Shown one piece after another: positions 5,220-12,984 of a DNA stretch of 19,922 nucleotides. Origin of the DNA: an uncultured Prevotellaceae bacterium (GTDB lineage: Bacteria; Bacteroidota; Bacteroidia; Bacteroidales; Bacteroidaceae); the NCBI GenBank assembly GCA_937891085.1, contig CALAEY010000049.1, positions 1 to 19,922 of the forward strand, given 5' to 3'. Below the pieces are notes generated by a model. The model had not been told where the DNA came from, ran no database searches, and was given only the letters and a program-made list of their open reading frames with translations. The position numbers and the translations under genes are program-made. The stretch's first letter is position 1. The number at the start of each line of letters is the position of its first letter.

Positions 5220-8200
5220 ATGGACTTTATGGAACAGAATACTTCGGATATGACCCTTTGGCGCGGCCAACTGCTGCTGGATTACGTGCCCAGCGTGAAC
5301 TGCGCCATGCTGCTGGAAGGCACACCGCTGCTGAACAAACTCACACTGGAAAACGACGACACTGCCGACTGGCAGCAGGTAGAAGTGAGCATAGAGGGCG
5401 AGCACATGGAGCCCAGCGAGTGCACCTTAGACATAGTCTCTATGGGTACGCGCGCCGAGGCCGACGTGAAGTTGGCCCCCAGCTTCGACCACCTCACACA
5501 CCTCACGGCAGAGGAGCAGACCACCTTCACCGTATGCGTGCGCATAGGTGGCACGCTGGTGTGGAAAGAAGACCACCCCATCACGCTGCAGGCCTTCGAC
5601 CACTTTGCCTTCGACTTCAGCCAGAAGGCCGAGCCCGCTACCAAGCAGACCATCTGGGAACGCAAGCTGCTGGACTTCTCGCTCCGAAACAACCTGCTGA
5701 ACACCAAGCTGGGGAAGCGCGTGATACCATTCGTCTCCTTCGAGATAGACCAGCTGGAAGACCTGCTGCAAGACGGTGACACCTACCAAGTGCTGCCATG
5801 CCCACTGGAAGGACTGAAGCCAGAGGGCGGCATGTACGACTCTGCCCTGCAGGCTGCCAGCCTCAAGGAACTGGTGGTGGAGCAGCAGAAGCAAGACAAG
5901 CTGGTGTCTTACCTCAGTGATACGGAACTGAAGAGCGCCCTGAAATACATCTACCGCACGGCCCGCACCTCGATGGAGGAGAACGGTGCCAACAGCCTCT
6001 TCATGGCTCTGGGCATGCTGCGCTGGTATGAGAACGACAAGAGCATACAGCCGCGCTTCTCACCCATACTGCTGCTGCCTGTAGACATCGTGCGCAAGGG
6101 TGGGGCCACGGGCTATGTGATCCGCAGTCGTGAAGAAGACATCATACTGAACACCACGCTGGTGGAGATGCTGCGCCAGGAGTTCCGCATCAACCTGGGC
6201 GTGATGAATCCGCTGCCTACAGACGAGCATGGCGTAGACGTGAAGCGCATCCTCGCCGGCGTGAGGCAGGCCATCGCGGGGCAGAAGCGGTGGAACGTGC
6301 TGGAGGAGTCGATGCTGGGACTCTTCTCGTTCAGCAAGTTCGTGATGTGGAACGACATCCATACCAGTGCCGACAAGCTGAAGGACAATCCTGTGATAGC
6401 CACCCTGATGGAGCAGCAGCTGAAGTGGCAAGACCAGACGGAGCCTGTAGATGCCCGCCTCCAAGACAAGGAGGTGGAGCCCAAGGCGTTTGCCATTCCG
6501 ATGGATGTAGACTCCAGTCAGATGGAAGCCGTGGTGATGAGCGGCGAGGGCAAGAGCTTCATCTTGCACGGCCCTCCTGGCACAGGAAAGAGCCAGACCA
6601 TCACCAACATGATAGCCAACGCCCTCTATCAGGGCAAGCGCGTGCTCTTCGTGGCCGAGAAGATGGCGGCCCTGAGCGTGGTGGAGAAGCGACTCACCAA
6701 GGTGGGGCTGGAGCCCTTCTGCCTGGAGCTGCATAGTAATAAGGTGACCAAGCAGCACTTCCTCAGTCAGATGGAGAAGGCGCTGAATGCCGTGCACATC
6801 GCTAAGAGCGAGGACTTCGAGAAGACCTCTGCAGCGCTCTTCGAGCATCGGAAGAAGCTCATCAGCACCATGGAGGCCCTGCACCGCAAGCACCAGAACG
6901 GCTTCTCGCTCTATGAGTGCATCTCTGGCTACATGGCCCTGAAGAACGAGGAGCTGGTCTATGGGCTCCCATCACTCGATGAGGTGACACCAGAGAAGAT
7001 GACGGCATGGACCGAGGCGCTGGAAGCCCTCGATACCATCTTCGAGATAAGCGGCCATCCGCACAACCACCCGCTGAGTGGACTGGAGCCCAAGGATGCC
7101 CGCAAAGAGCACCTCGACAAGCTGCGTGAGCTGCTTCCTACCTATGCCGAACGTCTGACAGATTTTGAGCGGGTGTGGGGAGAGAAAGGAGACTACTATG
7201 ACAACCTGACACTGGGCCTTTACCTCTCTTTCTACAAGGAAGATTATGACAGCCTCACGGCCCATGCCAAAGACAGCATCCTCAGCGAGAAACCACAGCT
7301 GCTGCGTGACGAGATGGCGCAGATCAGCCAGAAGTGGTTCCTGCCACGCTTCTTTGCTAAGCGCAGCTTCATGGGCCGCATAAAAGCCATGGCTCCTACG
7401 GCTACGTGGGACGGTATGGACTACTTGATAAGTGAGCTTGAAACCGTGCAGCAGGATAAGGCGCGCTTGGTGAAGAAACTGGGTGAAGACAGTGCTTTAG
7501 TAAAAAATCCTAATGGAAAGGAAGTCAGTGACTTGTTGGATGCCTACCACGCCATGATGGAGGTAGGTAAGCAGGTGGATGAGCTGGCTAAAGTCCCACT
7601 GCCATCGAGTGAGGTGGGCACCTATATCACAGACGCTGCCCAGCGCTGGCTGAAGCACTACGACGACCTGAAGGAGTGGTGCCAGTGGACCATGAAGAAG
7701 CATGAACTAGAAGCACAGGGGCTCTCGGGAGCCGTGTACTACATAGAAAAGCAGTATAAGAGTGGTGCTGATGCGGCACTGGCCCTGAAGCGTGGGCTGT
7801 ATCACCAACTCACGTTGAAGTTGGTCGATGCCGACGACGACCTGCGCATGTTCAACGGCCTGCTGATGGAAGACCTCATCAAGCGCTACCGCCAAGAGAC
7901 GAGCAACTTCCAAGAGCTGACCAAGAAAGAGCTCTACTACAGGCTGGCATCCAATGTGCCCTCACAGACCATGGAGGCAGCAGCCACCTCGGAGATGGGC
8001 ATCTTGAAGCGCAACATCGCCAATGGCGGGCGCGGCATGAGCATTCGCAAGATTATGGACCAGATACCTACGCTGCTGCCCAAGCTCTGTCCGTGCATGC
8101 TCATGAGCCCCATCAGCGTGGCACAGTTCATAGACCTCGATGCGCCTAAGTTCGACTTGGTGATCTTCGATGAAGCGTCACAGATGCCAACCAGTGAGGC

Positions 8201-10076
8201 GGTGGGTGCTATCGCACGTGGCAAGGCATTGGTAGTGGTGGGCGACCCTATGCAGATGCCCCCTACGAGCTTCTTCGAGACCTCGATGGTGGACGAGGAA
8301 GAGGCAGAGCTGGACGACATGGACAGCATCCTCGACGACTGCATCACGCTCTCCATCCCATCACGCTACCTCACGTGGCACTATCGCAGCAAGCATGAGA
8401 GCCTGATAGCCTTCAGCAACGTGCAATACTACGACGGCAAGCTCTACACCTTCCCATCGGTTGACGACAGGGTGTCGAAGGTCAGCTTGGTGCAGGTGGA
8501 CGGTACTTACGACAAGGGCAAGACACGCAGCAACGCGGCCGAAGCCAAGGCCATCGTGGCAGAGGTGATACGCCGCCTGCAAGACGAGGAGCTGAGCAAG
8601 CTGAGCATTGGCATCGTCTCCTTCAGCAAGGTGCAGCAGAACCTGATAGAAGATGTGCTGACCGACGAACTGGCGAAGCATCCAGACCTGGAGGCGAAGG
8701 CCTATGGCGGGGAGGAGCCTATCTTCATCAAGAACTTGGAGAACGTGCAGGGCGATGAGCGTGACGTGATACTCTTCTCCGTGGGCTACGGACCCGACAA
8801 GTACGGCCGTGTGTCGATGAACTTCGGACCGCTCAACAACGAGGGCGGTGAGCGCCGCCTGAACGTGGCCGTGTCGCGCTCACGCTACGAGATGATCATC
8901 TACTCCACACTGCGGGCAGAGCAGATAGACCTCCGTCGCAGTCAGGCTAAGGGCGTGATAGGACTGAAGAAATTCCTTGAGTTTGCCGAGCGCGGCATGA
9001 GCGCCATCCCTGCCATCAAGGCCGTGGAGCAGAACGAGAGCGTGCTGATAGGAGAGATAGCCGCAGCGCTGGAGCAGCGCGGACTGAAGGTGGACACCAT
9101 GGTGGGCAAGAGCAACTTCAAGGTGGACATCGCCGTGCTGAACCCCGACAAGCCCGACGAGTATATGCTGGGCATCCTCTGCGACGGAAAGAACTACTAC
9201 GAAACCCCAACCACACGCGACCGCGAGATCTGCCAGCCCAACGTGATGCGCATGCTGGGTTGGGATGTGATGCGCGTGTGGGCAGTAGACTGGTTCGAGA
9301 ACCGTGTGAAGGTGATAGACCGCATCCTCCAGCGCGTGCAAGACCTCAGGCATCCAAAGCCTGAGAAGGAAGAGACGCCAGCGAAGAAGGCCGTAAAGAT
9401 GGAAGCCTTCAAGGCAGAGGAGCCTGCCGTGCCAGTGGTGAAGTTCAACCTGGCCGACGAGAAGGTAGAAGCCCCCGTCAATAAGTATGTGGCTCCTTAC
9501 AAGAAAACTGCTGTGAAGATCTACACATCTGAAAAACCTGCCATGCAGGTGCTGAAGACGAAGACCAGCAGAGAGCGTATGAAGCAGCAACTGAGGAACA
9601 TCATCATGGCTGAAGAGCCCGTGAAGGCCAACTATGTCTGCAGAACCTTGGCGAAGCTCTGGAACGTGCCCCGCATCACGATGGAGTTTCAGACGATGGT
9701 CGATATGGAGCTGGATGCCTTCTTCGAAGACCCACGCTTCAACGGCGAGGAACGCACCTATTGGATAGACCACCTGAAGTGGCGCAAGTGGCGCTATTAC
9801 CGCCCTGAGTCCGACCGCGACATACAAGACATCCCCCTCGTGGAGCTGATGAATGCCGCCCGCTATGCCATCGAAGAGCAGGTGTCTATGCAGCGTGTCG
9901 ACCTGAAGAAGACGGTCAGCAAGCTGATGGGCTATGGCCGTCTGGGCACCCGCGTGGACGAGGCCATAGAGGCAGCCATCACCATCCTGCTGCAAGAGAA
10001 CTGGCTGACTGAGAAGGACGGCATGATGAGTGCCTCGCACCCAGAGTTTTGGGACTTTGTGGATATGGAGGGGTAG
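5220..10076 (+). CDS. DUF4011 SF1 helicase with C-terminal PD-(D/E)xK nuclease (DUF3320-type protein), putative defence gene
   Basis: This 1618-residue cytoplasmic protein probably unwinds and cuts nucleic acid. Residues 1-135 look like a beta-rich N-terminal domain. DUF4011 begins near 141 (TIWERKLLDFSLRNNLLN). The split SF1 motor has Walker A GPPGTGKS (451-458), a long helical insert (about 500-950), Walker B DEAS (984-987) and motif III GDPMQMPP (1008-1015). WHYRSK (1053-1058), VQGDERD (1176-1182) and the motif VI-like VAVSRSR (1216-1222) complete it. The nuclease follows, with Asp1303 and D-G-K at 1322-1324, an intact D...DxK set in a Vsr/MTES_1575-like fold. A Lys/Glu/Pro-rich linker leads to a DUF3320-like end (about 1465 onward). 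From memory, DUF4011-helicase-Vsr proteins have been reported as single-gene phage defence (Hhe). A -7-like TAACTTTA at 5204-5211 lacks a clear -33. The ATG at 5220 is the start; an ATG at 5229 is the alternative. Bases 9901-9960 are 38 of 60 G+C. Confidence 0.88.
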   Translation: MDFMEQNTSDMTLWRGQLLLDYVPSVNCAMLLEGTPLLNKLTLENDDTADWQQVEVSIEGEHMEPSECTLDIVSMGTRAEADVKLAPSFDHLTHLTAEEQTTFTVCVRIGGTLVWKEDHPITLQAFDHFAFDFSQKAEPATKQTIWERKLLDFSLRNNLLNTKLGKRVIPFVSFEIDQLEDLLQDGDTYQVLPCPLEGLKPEGGMYDSALQAASLKELVVEQQKQDKLVSYLSDTELKSALKYIYRTARTSMEENGANSLFMALGMLRWYENDKSIQPRFSPILLLPVDIVRKGGATGYVIRSREEDIILNTTLVEMLRQEFRINLGVMNPLPTDEHGVDVKRILAGVRQAIAGQKRWNVLEESMLGLFSFSKFVMWNDIHTSADKLKDNPVIATLMEQQLKWQDQTEPVDARLQDKEVEPKAFAIPMDVDSSQMEAVVMSGEGKSFILHGPPGTGKSQTITNMIANALYQGKRVLFVAEKMAALSVVEKRLTKVGLEPFCLELHSNKVTKQHFLSQMEKALNAVHIAKSEDFEKTSAALFEHRKKLISTMEALHRKHQNGFSLYECISGYMALKNEELVYGLPSLDEVTPEKMTAWTEALEALDTIFEISGHPHNHPLSGLEPKDARKEHLDKLRELLPTYAERLTDFERVWGEKGDYYDNLTLGLYLSFYKEDYDSLTAHAKDSILSEKPQLLRDEMAQISQKWFLPRFFAKRSFMGRIKAMAPTATWDGMDYLISELETVQQDKARLVKKLGEDSALVKNPNGKEVSDLLDAYHAMMEVGKQVDELAKVPLPSSEVGTYITDAAQRWLKHYDDLKEWCQWTMKKHELEAQGLSGAVYYIEKQYKSGADAALALKRGLYHQLTLKLVDADDDLRMFNGLLMEDLIKRYRQETSNFQELTKKELYYRLASNVPSQTMEAAATSEMGILKRNIANGGRGMSIRKIMDQIPTLLPKLCPCMLMSPISVAQFIDLDAPKFDLVIFDEASQMPTSEAVGAIARGKALVVVGDPMQMPPTSFFETSMVDEEEAELDDMDSILDDCITLSIPSRYLTWHYRSKHESLIAFSNVQYYDGKLYTFPSVDDRVSKVSLVQVDGTYDKGKTRSNAAEAKAIVAEVIRRLQDEELSKLSIGIVSFSKVQQNLIEDVLTDELAKHPDLEAKAYGGEEPIFIKNLENVQGDERDVILFSVGYGPDKYGRVSMNFGPLNNEGGERRLNVAVSRSRYEMIIYSTLRAEQIDLRRSQAKGVIGLKKFLEFAERGMSAIPAIKAVEQNESVLIGEIAAALEQRGLKVDTMVGKSNFKVDIAVLNPDKPDEYMLGILCDGKNYYETPTTRDREICQPNVMRMLGWDVMRVWAVDWFENRVKVIDRILQRVQDLRHPKPEKEETPAKKAVKMEAFKAEEPAVPVVKFNLADEKVEAPVNKYVAPYKKTAVKIYTSEKPAMQVLKTKTSRERMKQQLRNIIMAEEPVKANYVCRTLAKLWNVPRITMEFQTMVDMELDAFFEDPRFNGEERTYWIDHLKWRKWRYYRPESDRDIQDIPLVELMNAARYAIEEQVSMQRVDLKKTVSKLMGYGRLGTRVDEAIEAAITILLQENWLTEKDGMMSASHPEFWDFVDMEG

Positions 10077-10077
10077 G

Positions 10078-10161
10078 TTAGAGCTTAGAGTTTAGAGCTT
10101 AGAGTTTAGAGCTTAGAGTTTAGAGTTTAGGGTTTAGAGTTTAGAGTTTAGGGTTTAGAGT
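10078..10161 (+). repeat. 12-unit heptanucleotide array (TTAGAGY/TTAGGGT)
   Basis: Twelve uninterrupted 7-base units run from 10078 to 10161: TTAGAGC three times, TTAGAGT seven times and TTAGGGT twice. The array starts one base after the TAG of the helicase-nuclease gene and ends 19 bases before the ATG at 10181, so it fills most of the junction with the SGNH hydrolase gene. Confidence 0.95.
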
Positions 10162-10180
10162 ATTGTTATTAAATTAATAT

Positions 10181-10885
10181 ATGGTTATGAGAAAAGGATT
10201 TTTTAGAAGCCTGCTGTTGGCAGGTGCTTTGTTGCTGAGCTTGAACCTTTCGGCACAGCAAAACAACAATGACAATAAAACTTGGGCCAACTATGAAAAG
10301 TATGCTGCTGCCAATGCAGCCCTCACCACAAGGCCTGTGGCGGTGTTTATGGGTAACTCCATCACGGAGAACTGGGCACGCATGCATGCCGACTTCTTCA
10401 CGGAGAACAACTATGTGGGCCGTGGCATCTCTGGCCAAGTGACGGCACAGATCTTGGCACGCTTCCAAGCTGATGTGGTGGATCTGCATCCTAAGGTGGT
10501 GGCCATTCTGGCTGGTACCAATGACATCGCGCAGAACCTGCAGTACATCGATCTGGAGAACATCGCACAGAACATCTTCTCCATGTGCGAGGTGGCTAAG
10601 GCCAACAAGATCAAGGTGATACTTTGCTCCGTGCTGCCTTGCACCATCTACCAGTGGCGTAAGGAGCTGGGCGATCCATCCGACAAAATCGTGGCGCTGA
10701 ATGCCATGCTCAAGGCCTATGCAGAGAAGCATAAGATCACCTATCTGGACTATCATAGCGCCATGAAGGATGAGCACAACGGCCTGCCACAGAGCATCTC
10801 CCGCGACGGCTGTCACCCTACGCTGGAAGGCTATGCCATCATGGAACCTATGGTGATGAAAGCCATCAAGAAATTGGCTAAGTGA
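10181..10885 (+). CDS. Secreted SGNH/GDSL-family hydrolase
   Basis: This 234-residue protein has all four SGNH blocks. Block I is VFMGNSIT (55-62), with catalytic Ser60. Block II is GRGISGQ (80-86). Block III is AGTNDI (111-116), with Asn114. Block V is DGCHP (209-213), with Asp209 and His212. The family hydrolyses esters, often acetyl groups on polysaccharides or acyl lipids; the substrate cannot be told from sequence. An N-terminal signal peptide (KGFFRSLLLAGALLLSLNLSA, cleavage likely before Gln26 or Gln27) points to export to the periplasm or beyond. There is no lipobox Cys at the cleavage site. The ATG at 10181 is used; the ATG at 10187 would also leave a complete signal peptide. The gene follows the heptamer array and is closed by a bidirectional terminator. 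It has no obvious functional link to the upstream helicase. Confidence 0.93.
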   Translation: MVMRKGFFRSLLLAGALLLSLNLSAQQNNNDNKTWANYEKYAAANAALTTRPVAVFMGNSITENWARMHADFFTENNYVGRGISGQVTAQILARFQADVVDLHPKVVAILAGTNDIAQNLQYIDLENIAQNIFSMCEVAKANKIKVILCSVLPCTIYQWRKELGDPSDKIVALNAMLKAYAEKHKITYLDYHSAMKDEHNGLPQSISRDGCHPTLEGYAIMEPMVMKAIKKLAK

Positions 10886-10892
10886 GGTGTAG

Positions 10893-10917
10893 TGTCACAA
10901 TAAGTCACAATAAGAAA
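10893..10917 (+). repeat. 25-base direct repeat, copy 2
   Basis: Identical over 25 bases to 5114-5138. It lies 7 bases after the stop of the SGNH hydrolase gene and 15 bases before a hairpin terminator. With copy 1 it brackets the helicase-nuclease and SGNH genes (about 5.75 kb). Confidence 0.9.
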
Positions 10918-10932
10918 TTGTGTTCACATAAA

Positions 10933-10964
10933 ATAGGCAGGGGTTGTAGAAAACTCCTGCCTAT
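10933..10964. terminator. Hairpin terminator shared by convergent genes
   Basis: ATAGGCAGGGG (10933-10943) pairs with CTCCTGCCTAT (10954-10964), an 11-base stem with one wobble. Read on the minus strand it is followed by a TTTTATG stretch, so it best fits termination of the 62-residue gene. It also stands at the end of the SGNH hydrolase transcript. Confidence 0.7.
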
Positions 10965-10997
10965 AAATTCATTATTAACCATTAAAAATAGAGGCCC

Positions 10998-11186
10998 TTA
11001 TTTGAGCAGTCTCTCCAGATTGTCCTTGCCCCAGAAGTAGTAAACTATTAAGCCAATCCAGCTGGTAGCCAGCAAGAGGATAGCCACTAAAATCTTCACG
11101 ATGGGGTTGATGTTCCATTTCAAAATGTCAAGCACAGCCTTCACTGCGAGGATGACACCGATCAGCCAAATAATAAATCCTAACAT
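10998..11186 (-). CDS. Small two-helix membrane protein, PLDc_N-like
   Basis: This 62-residue protein has two hydrophobic helices: LGFIIWLIGVILAVKAVLDIL (about 2-22) and IVKILVAILLLATSWIGLIVYYFWG (about 29-53). A short polar loop KWNINP joins them, and a basic tail KDNLERLLK ends it. The second helix ending in 'WIGLIVYYFWGKD' resembles the small PLDc_N family, the membrane segment found in front of cardiolipin synthases and also as stand-alone proteins. The stand-alone role is unknown. The start is the ATG at 11186, 28 bases below a plausible promoter. It converges with the SGNH hydrolase gene and is divergent from the alcohol dehydrogenase gene. Confidence 0.75.
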   Translation of the reverse strand: MLGFIIWLIGVILAVKAVLDILKWNINPIVKILVAILLLATSWIGLIVYYFWGKDNLERLLK

Positions 11187-11213
11187 AATTCTTTGTTTTA
11201 AAAGTTACTAGTG

Positions 11214-11245
11214 CAAAGTAAATAATAATCACGGAATATAGCAAG
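11214..11245 (-). promoter_or_regulatory. Promoter for the 62-residue membrane protein
   Basis: On the minus strand, CTTG (11245-11242) is followed after 20 bases by TTACTTTG (11221-11214). Each box is one base off the TTTG and TAnnTTTG consensus. It is back to back with the promoter of the alcohol dehydrogenase gene. Confidence 0.5.
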
Positions 11246-11260
11246 AGGAAAAAACATTTT

Positions 11261-11291
11261 TTTGAGATATGATGAATTATTGGTATCTTCG
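11261..11291 (+). promoter_or_regulatory. Promoter for the alcohol dehydrogenase gene
   Basis: TTTG at 11261-11264, a 19-base spacer, then TATCTTCG at 11284-11291 (one base off TAnnTTTG). The predicted transcript begins about 15-20 bases before the ATG at 11317. The same -7 variant, TATCTTCG, is used upstream of aspS. Confidence 0.7.
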
Positions 11292-11316
11292 CTGAGAATT
11301 AAAACAACAGACTACT

Positions 11317-12438
11317 ATGAATTGGGAATATAGACAACCTGTCAGAATCTTATTTGGGAATGGGATGATAAAGCAACTGCCTAAGGAAATCATCGGCTTT
11401 GGCGGCAAGAGGGGACTGCTTGTCACCTCGCCTTCGTTTGTGAAACGAGGCATGGCGCAGCAGATCGTGGCAGATGCAGACGGACTCCTTGTGGAGGTGT
11501 ATAGCAGTGTATCGGCCAATCCAGACGTGAAGGAGTGCGATGCCTGTGCGGATGTGCTGAGGACGCTGAAGTGCGACTTCGTGGTGGCGCTGGGCGGAGG
11601 CAGTGTGATGGACTGTGCCAAGGCGGCTGCCACCATCTGCCTGACTGATGAGCAAATCACAGCGTATGTGGGAACGGGCAAGGCCGTGCCTCAAGCCCAT
11701 CTGCCCATCATAGCCGTGCCTACCACAGCAGGCACTGGCAGTGAGATTACCAGCGTGTCTGTGCTTTCTGACCATGAGCGAGGGGTGAAGGCTGCCTTCA
11801 GCTCCGATGGATTCTATCCCGCTTTAGCGATTGTAGATCCAGAGCTGACCTACACCGTGCCTCCCTATATGACGGCCTGCACGGGCTTCGATGTGATCTG
11901 CCATGCCATTGAGGCTTATTGGGGTGTGCATCACCAACCTCTGTGTGATACATTGGCTGTGCGAGCGCTGAGTTTGGCCTTAAGGAATCTTGAGAAAGCC
12001 TATCATAATCCGACTGATGCCGAGGCTCGTGAGAAGATGGCAGAAGCCTCTGTCACAGCAGGTTTGGCCTTTGCCCTGCCTAAGACTTCAGCCCCTCATG
12101 CCTGCTCTTATCCGCTGACCAACTTCTACCACATCCCTCACGGCGAGGCTTGCATCCTCACCATGAGCCACTTCATGCGCTTCAATGCCTTCAACGGAGC
12201 AGGAGAGCGGGTAGATGGCTTGGCACAGTTGGTTGGCTTCCCCAATGCCGATGCCTTGGCGAGTGAGTTGGAGCGTATGCGTCAAGTCACGGGTATGCGC
12301 ATGGATCTGCGCGACCTGCACTTGGATGGCGAGCAGTTGGAGCAGTTGGTTCAAGCCAGCAAGCATCCCAATCTGCTGAACAACCCTGTGCCAGTGACAG
12401 AAGAGTTCCTGCGCATGATGTATCGCAGCATGCTATGA
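11317..12438 (+). CDS. Iron-containing (type III) alcohol dehydrogenase
   Basis: This 373-residue protein is a full-length NAD(P)-dependent group III dehydrogenase that interconverts alcohols and aldehydes in the cytoplasm. The N-terminal Rossmann-like half has ILFGNG (11-16) and the dinucleotide motif GGGSVMDCAK (93-102), then PTTAGTGSE (135-143). The C-terminal half carries the metal ligands expected for the family: Asp192 and His196 (FDVICHAIEAY), His261 (APHACSYP) and His275 (HIPHGEACIL). The length fits the family, including the phosphonoacetaldehyde reductase-like branch that often has 'PV.I.FGNG' at the N-terminus. No phosphonate genes are nearby, so the substrate is not assigned. The gene has its own promoter and terminator and is monocistronic. 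Confidence 0.93.
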   Translation: MNWEYRQPVRILFGNGMIKQLPKEIIGFGGKRGLLVTSPSFVKRGMAQQIVADADGLLVEVYSSVSANPDVKECDACADVLRTLKCDFVVALGGGSVMDCAKAAATICLTDEQITAYVGTGKAVPQAHLPIIAVPTTAGTGSEITSVSVLSDHERGVKAAFSSDGFYPALAIVDPELTYTVPPYMTACTGFDVICHAIEAYWGVHHQPLCDTLAVRALSLALRNLEKAYHNPTDAEAREKMAEASVTAGLAFALPKTSAPHACSYPLTNFYHIPHGEACILTMSHFMRFNAFNGAGERVDGLAQLVGFPNADALASELERMRQVTGMRMDLRDLHLDGEQLEQLVQASKHPNLLNNPVPVTEEFLRMMYRSML

Positions 12439-12460
12439 GTTTGGGGCTATCAATAAAATG

Positions 12461-12492
12461 AAGAGGACATGTCAATGACACGTCCTCTTTTT
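12461..12492 (+). terminator. Terminator after the alcohol dehydrogenase gene
   Basis: AAGAGGACATGT (12461-12472) pairs with ACACGTCCTCTT (12478-12489), a 12-base stem with one A-C mismatch and a 5-base loop. Five T at 12488-12492 overlap the end of the stem. The minus-strand side is followed by CATTTTATTG, so it may also stop the convergent 131-residue gene. Confidence 0.85.
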
Positions 12493-12516
12493 GATTTATT
12501 ATCGCTTCAATGATTG

Positions 12517-12912
12517 TCAGAACAAAGTACTTATCAAGACAGCCTTCTCACCCTCATAGAATCTTGCGGGAGTGATAGGGTGGTACATCAGTTCTGCGTA
12601 CTTGAATAGTTGAAGAGCTGCAAATTGATGGTCCTTGGAGAGGCATACTTCCAACTGCACATTGCCTATGGTGACACTATTGATCTTGCCAATTTCTTTG
12701 ACAGCTTCTTCCAACTTGTCTTCTGGGCTATTGAGCATTTTCTCTATCCGCTTGCCCAAATCTTGATTGAAGTCATATGTTTTTACGTCAATAGGACTCA
12801 TGGTAGGGGTGTAGATACCCGTCTGCTTCAGCCCGAAGAATGATTTTTTGATAGCGACATGAATATGTCCTGAGACGGCTTCCCCCATCTCTAAACTTTT
12901 TATACTCGTCAT
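12517..12912 (-). CDS. Hypothetical protein (131 residues)
   Basis: I do not recognise this protein. It has no signal peptide or membrane segment. The N-terminal half is mixed (GEAVSGHIHVAIKKSFFGL). The middle is helical and charged (KRIEKMLNSPEDKLEEAVKEIG, 54-75). A strand pair follows (SVTIGNVQLEVCLSKDHQ), and the end is aromatic-rich (FKYAELMYHPITPARFYEG). The ATG at 12912 is the only reasonable start. A 12-base inverted repeat lies directly in front of it. The gene stands 72 bases after the small exported protein that ends the aspS transcript, on the same strand, and converges with the alcohol dehydrogenase gene. I found no convincing promoter of its own. Base composition is lower in G+C than the accessory genes. 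Confidence 0.7.
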   Translation of the reverse strand: MTSIKSLEMGEAVSGHIHVAIKKSFFGLKQTGIYTPTMSPIDVKTYDFNQDLGKRIEKMLNSPEDKLEEAVKEIGKINSVTIGNVQLEVCLSKDHQFAALQLFKYAELMYHPITPARFYEGEKAVLISTLF

Positions 12913-12913
12913 A

Positions 12914-12979
12914 TTGTTTTTCTTTTTAGTGAATAATAGATGGACTGCTCATCTACAGAGCGGTAATAAAGAAAAACAA
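12914..12979 (-). promoter_or_regulatory. Inverted repeat in the leader of the 131-residue gene
   Basis: AAAGAAAAACAA (12968-12979) and TTGTTTTTCTTT (12914-12925) are perfect 12-base reverse complements 42 bases apart. Inside the loop AGATG and CATCT form a second small stem. On the transcript, the inner strand next to the ATG (12912) would be paired, so the structure could mask the start region or stop transcripts arriving from upstream. Function is inferred only. Confidence 0.5.
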
Positions 12980-12984
12980 GGCAA

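Noticed and set aside
6060..6893. Minus-strand frame (277 residues) opposite the helicase Walker A region
   Set aside because: Antisense shadow; covers the conserved P-loop codons of the real gene.
8880..10040. Minus-strand frame (386 residues) opposite the helicase-nuclease gene
   Set aside because: Antisense shadow of the nuclease region; repetitive His/Leu/Gln-rich translation and no start signal.
10078..10161. Telomere-like repeat (TTTAGGG) or CRISPR array
   Set aside because: TTTAGGG is only one variant among mainly TTAGAGY units inside a circular-type bacterial context, and there are no spacers of CRISPR length.
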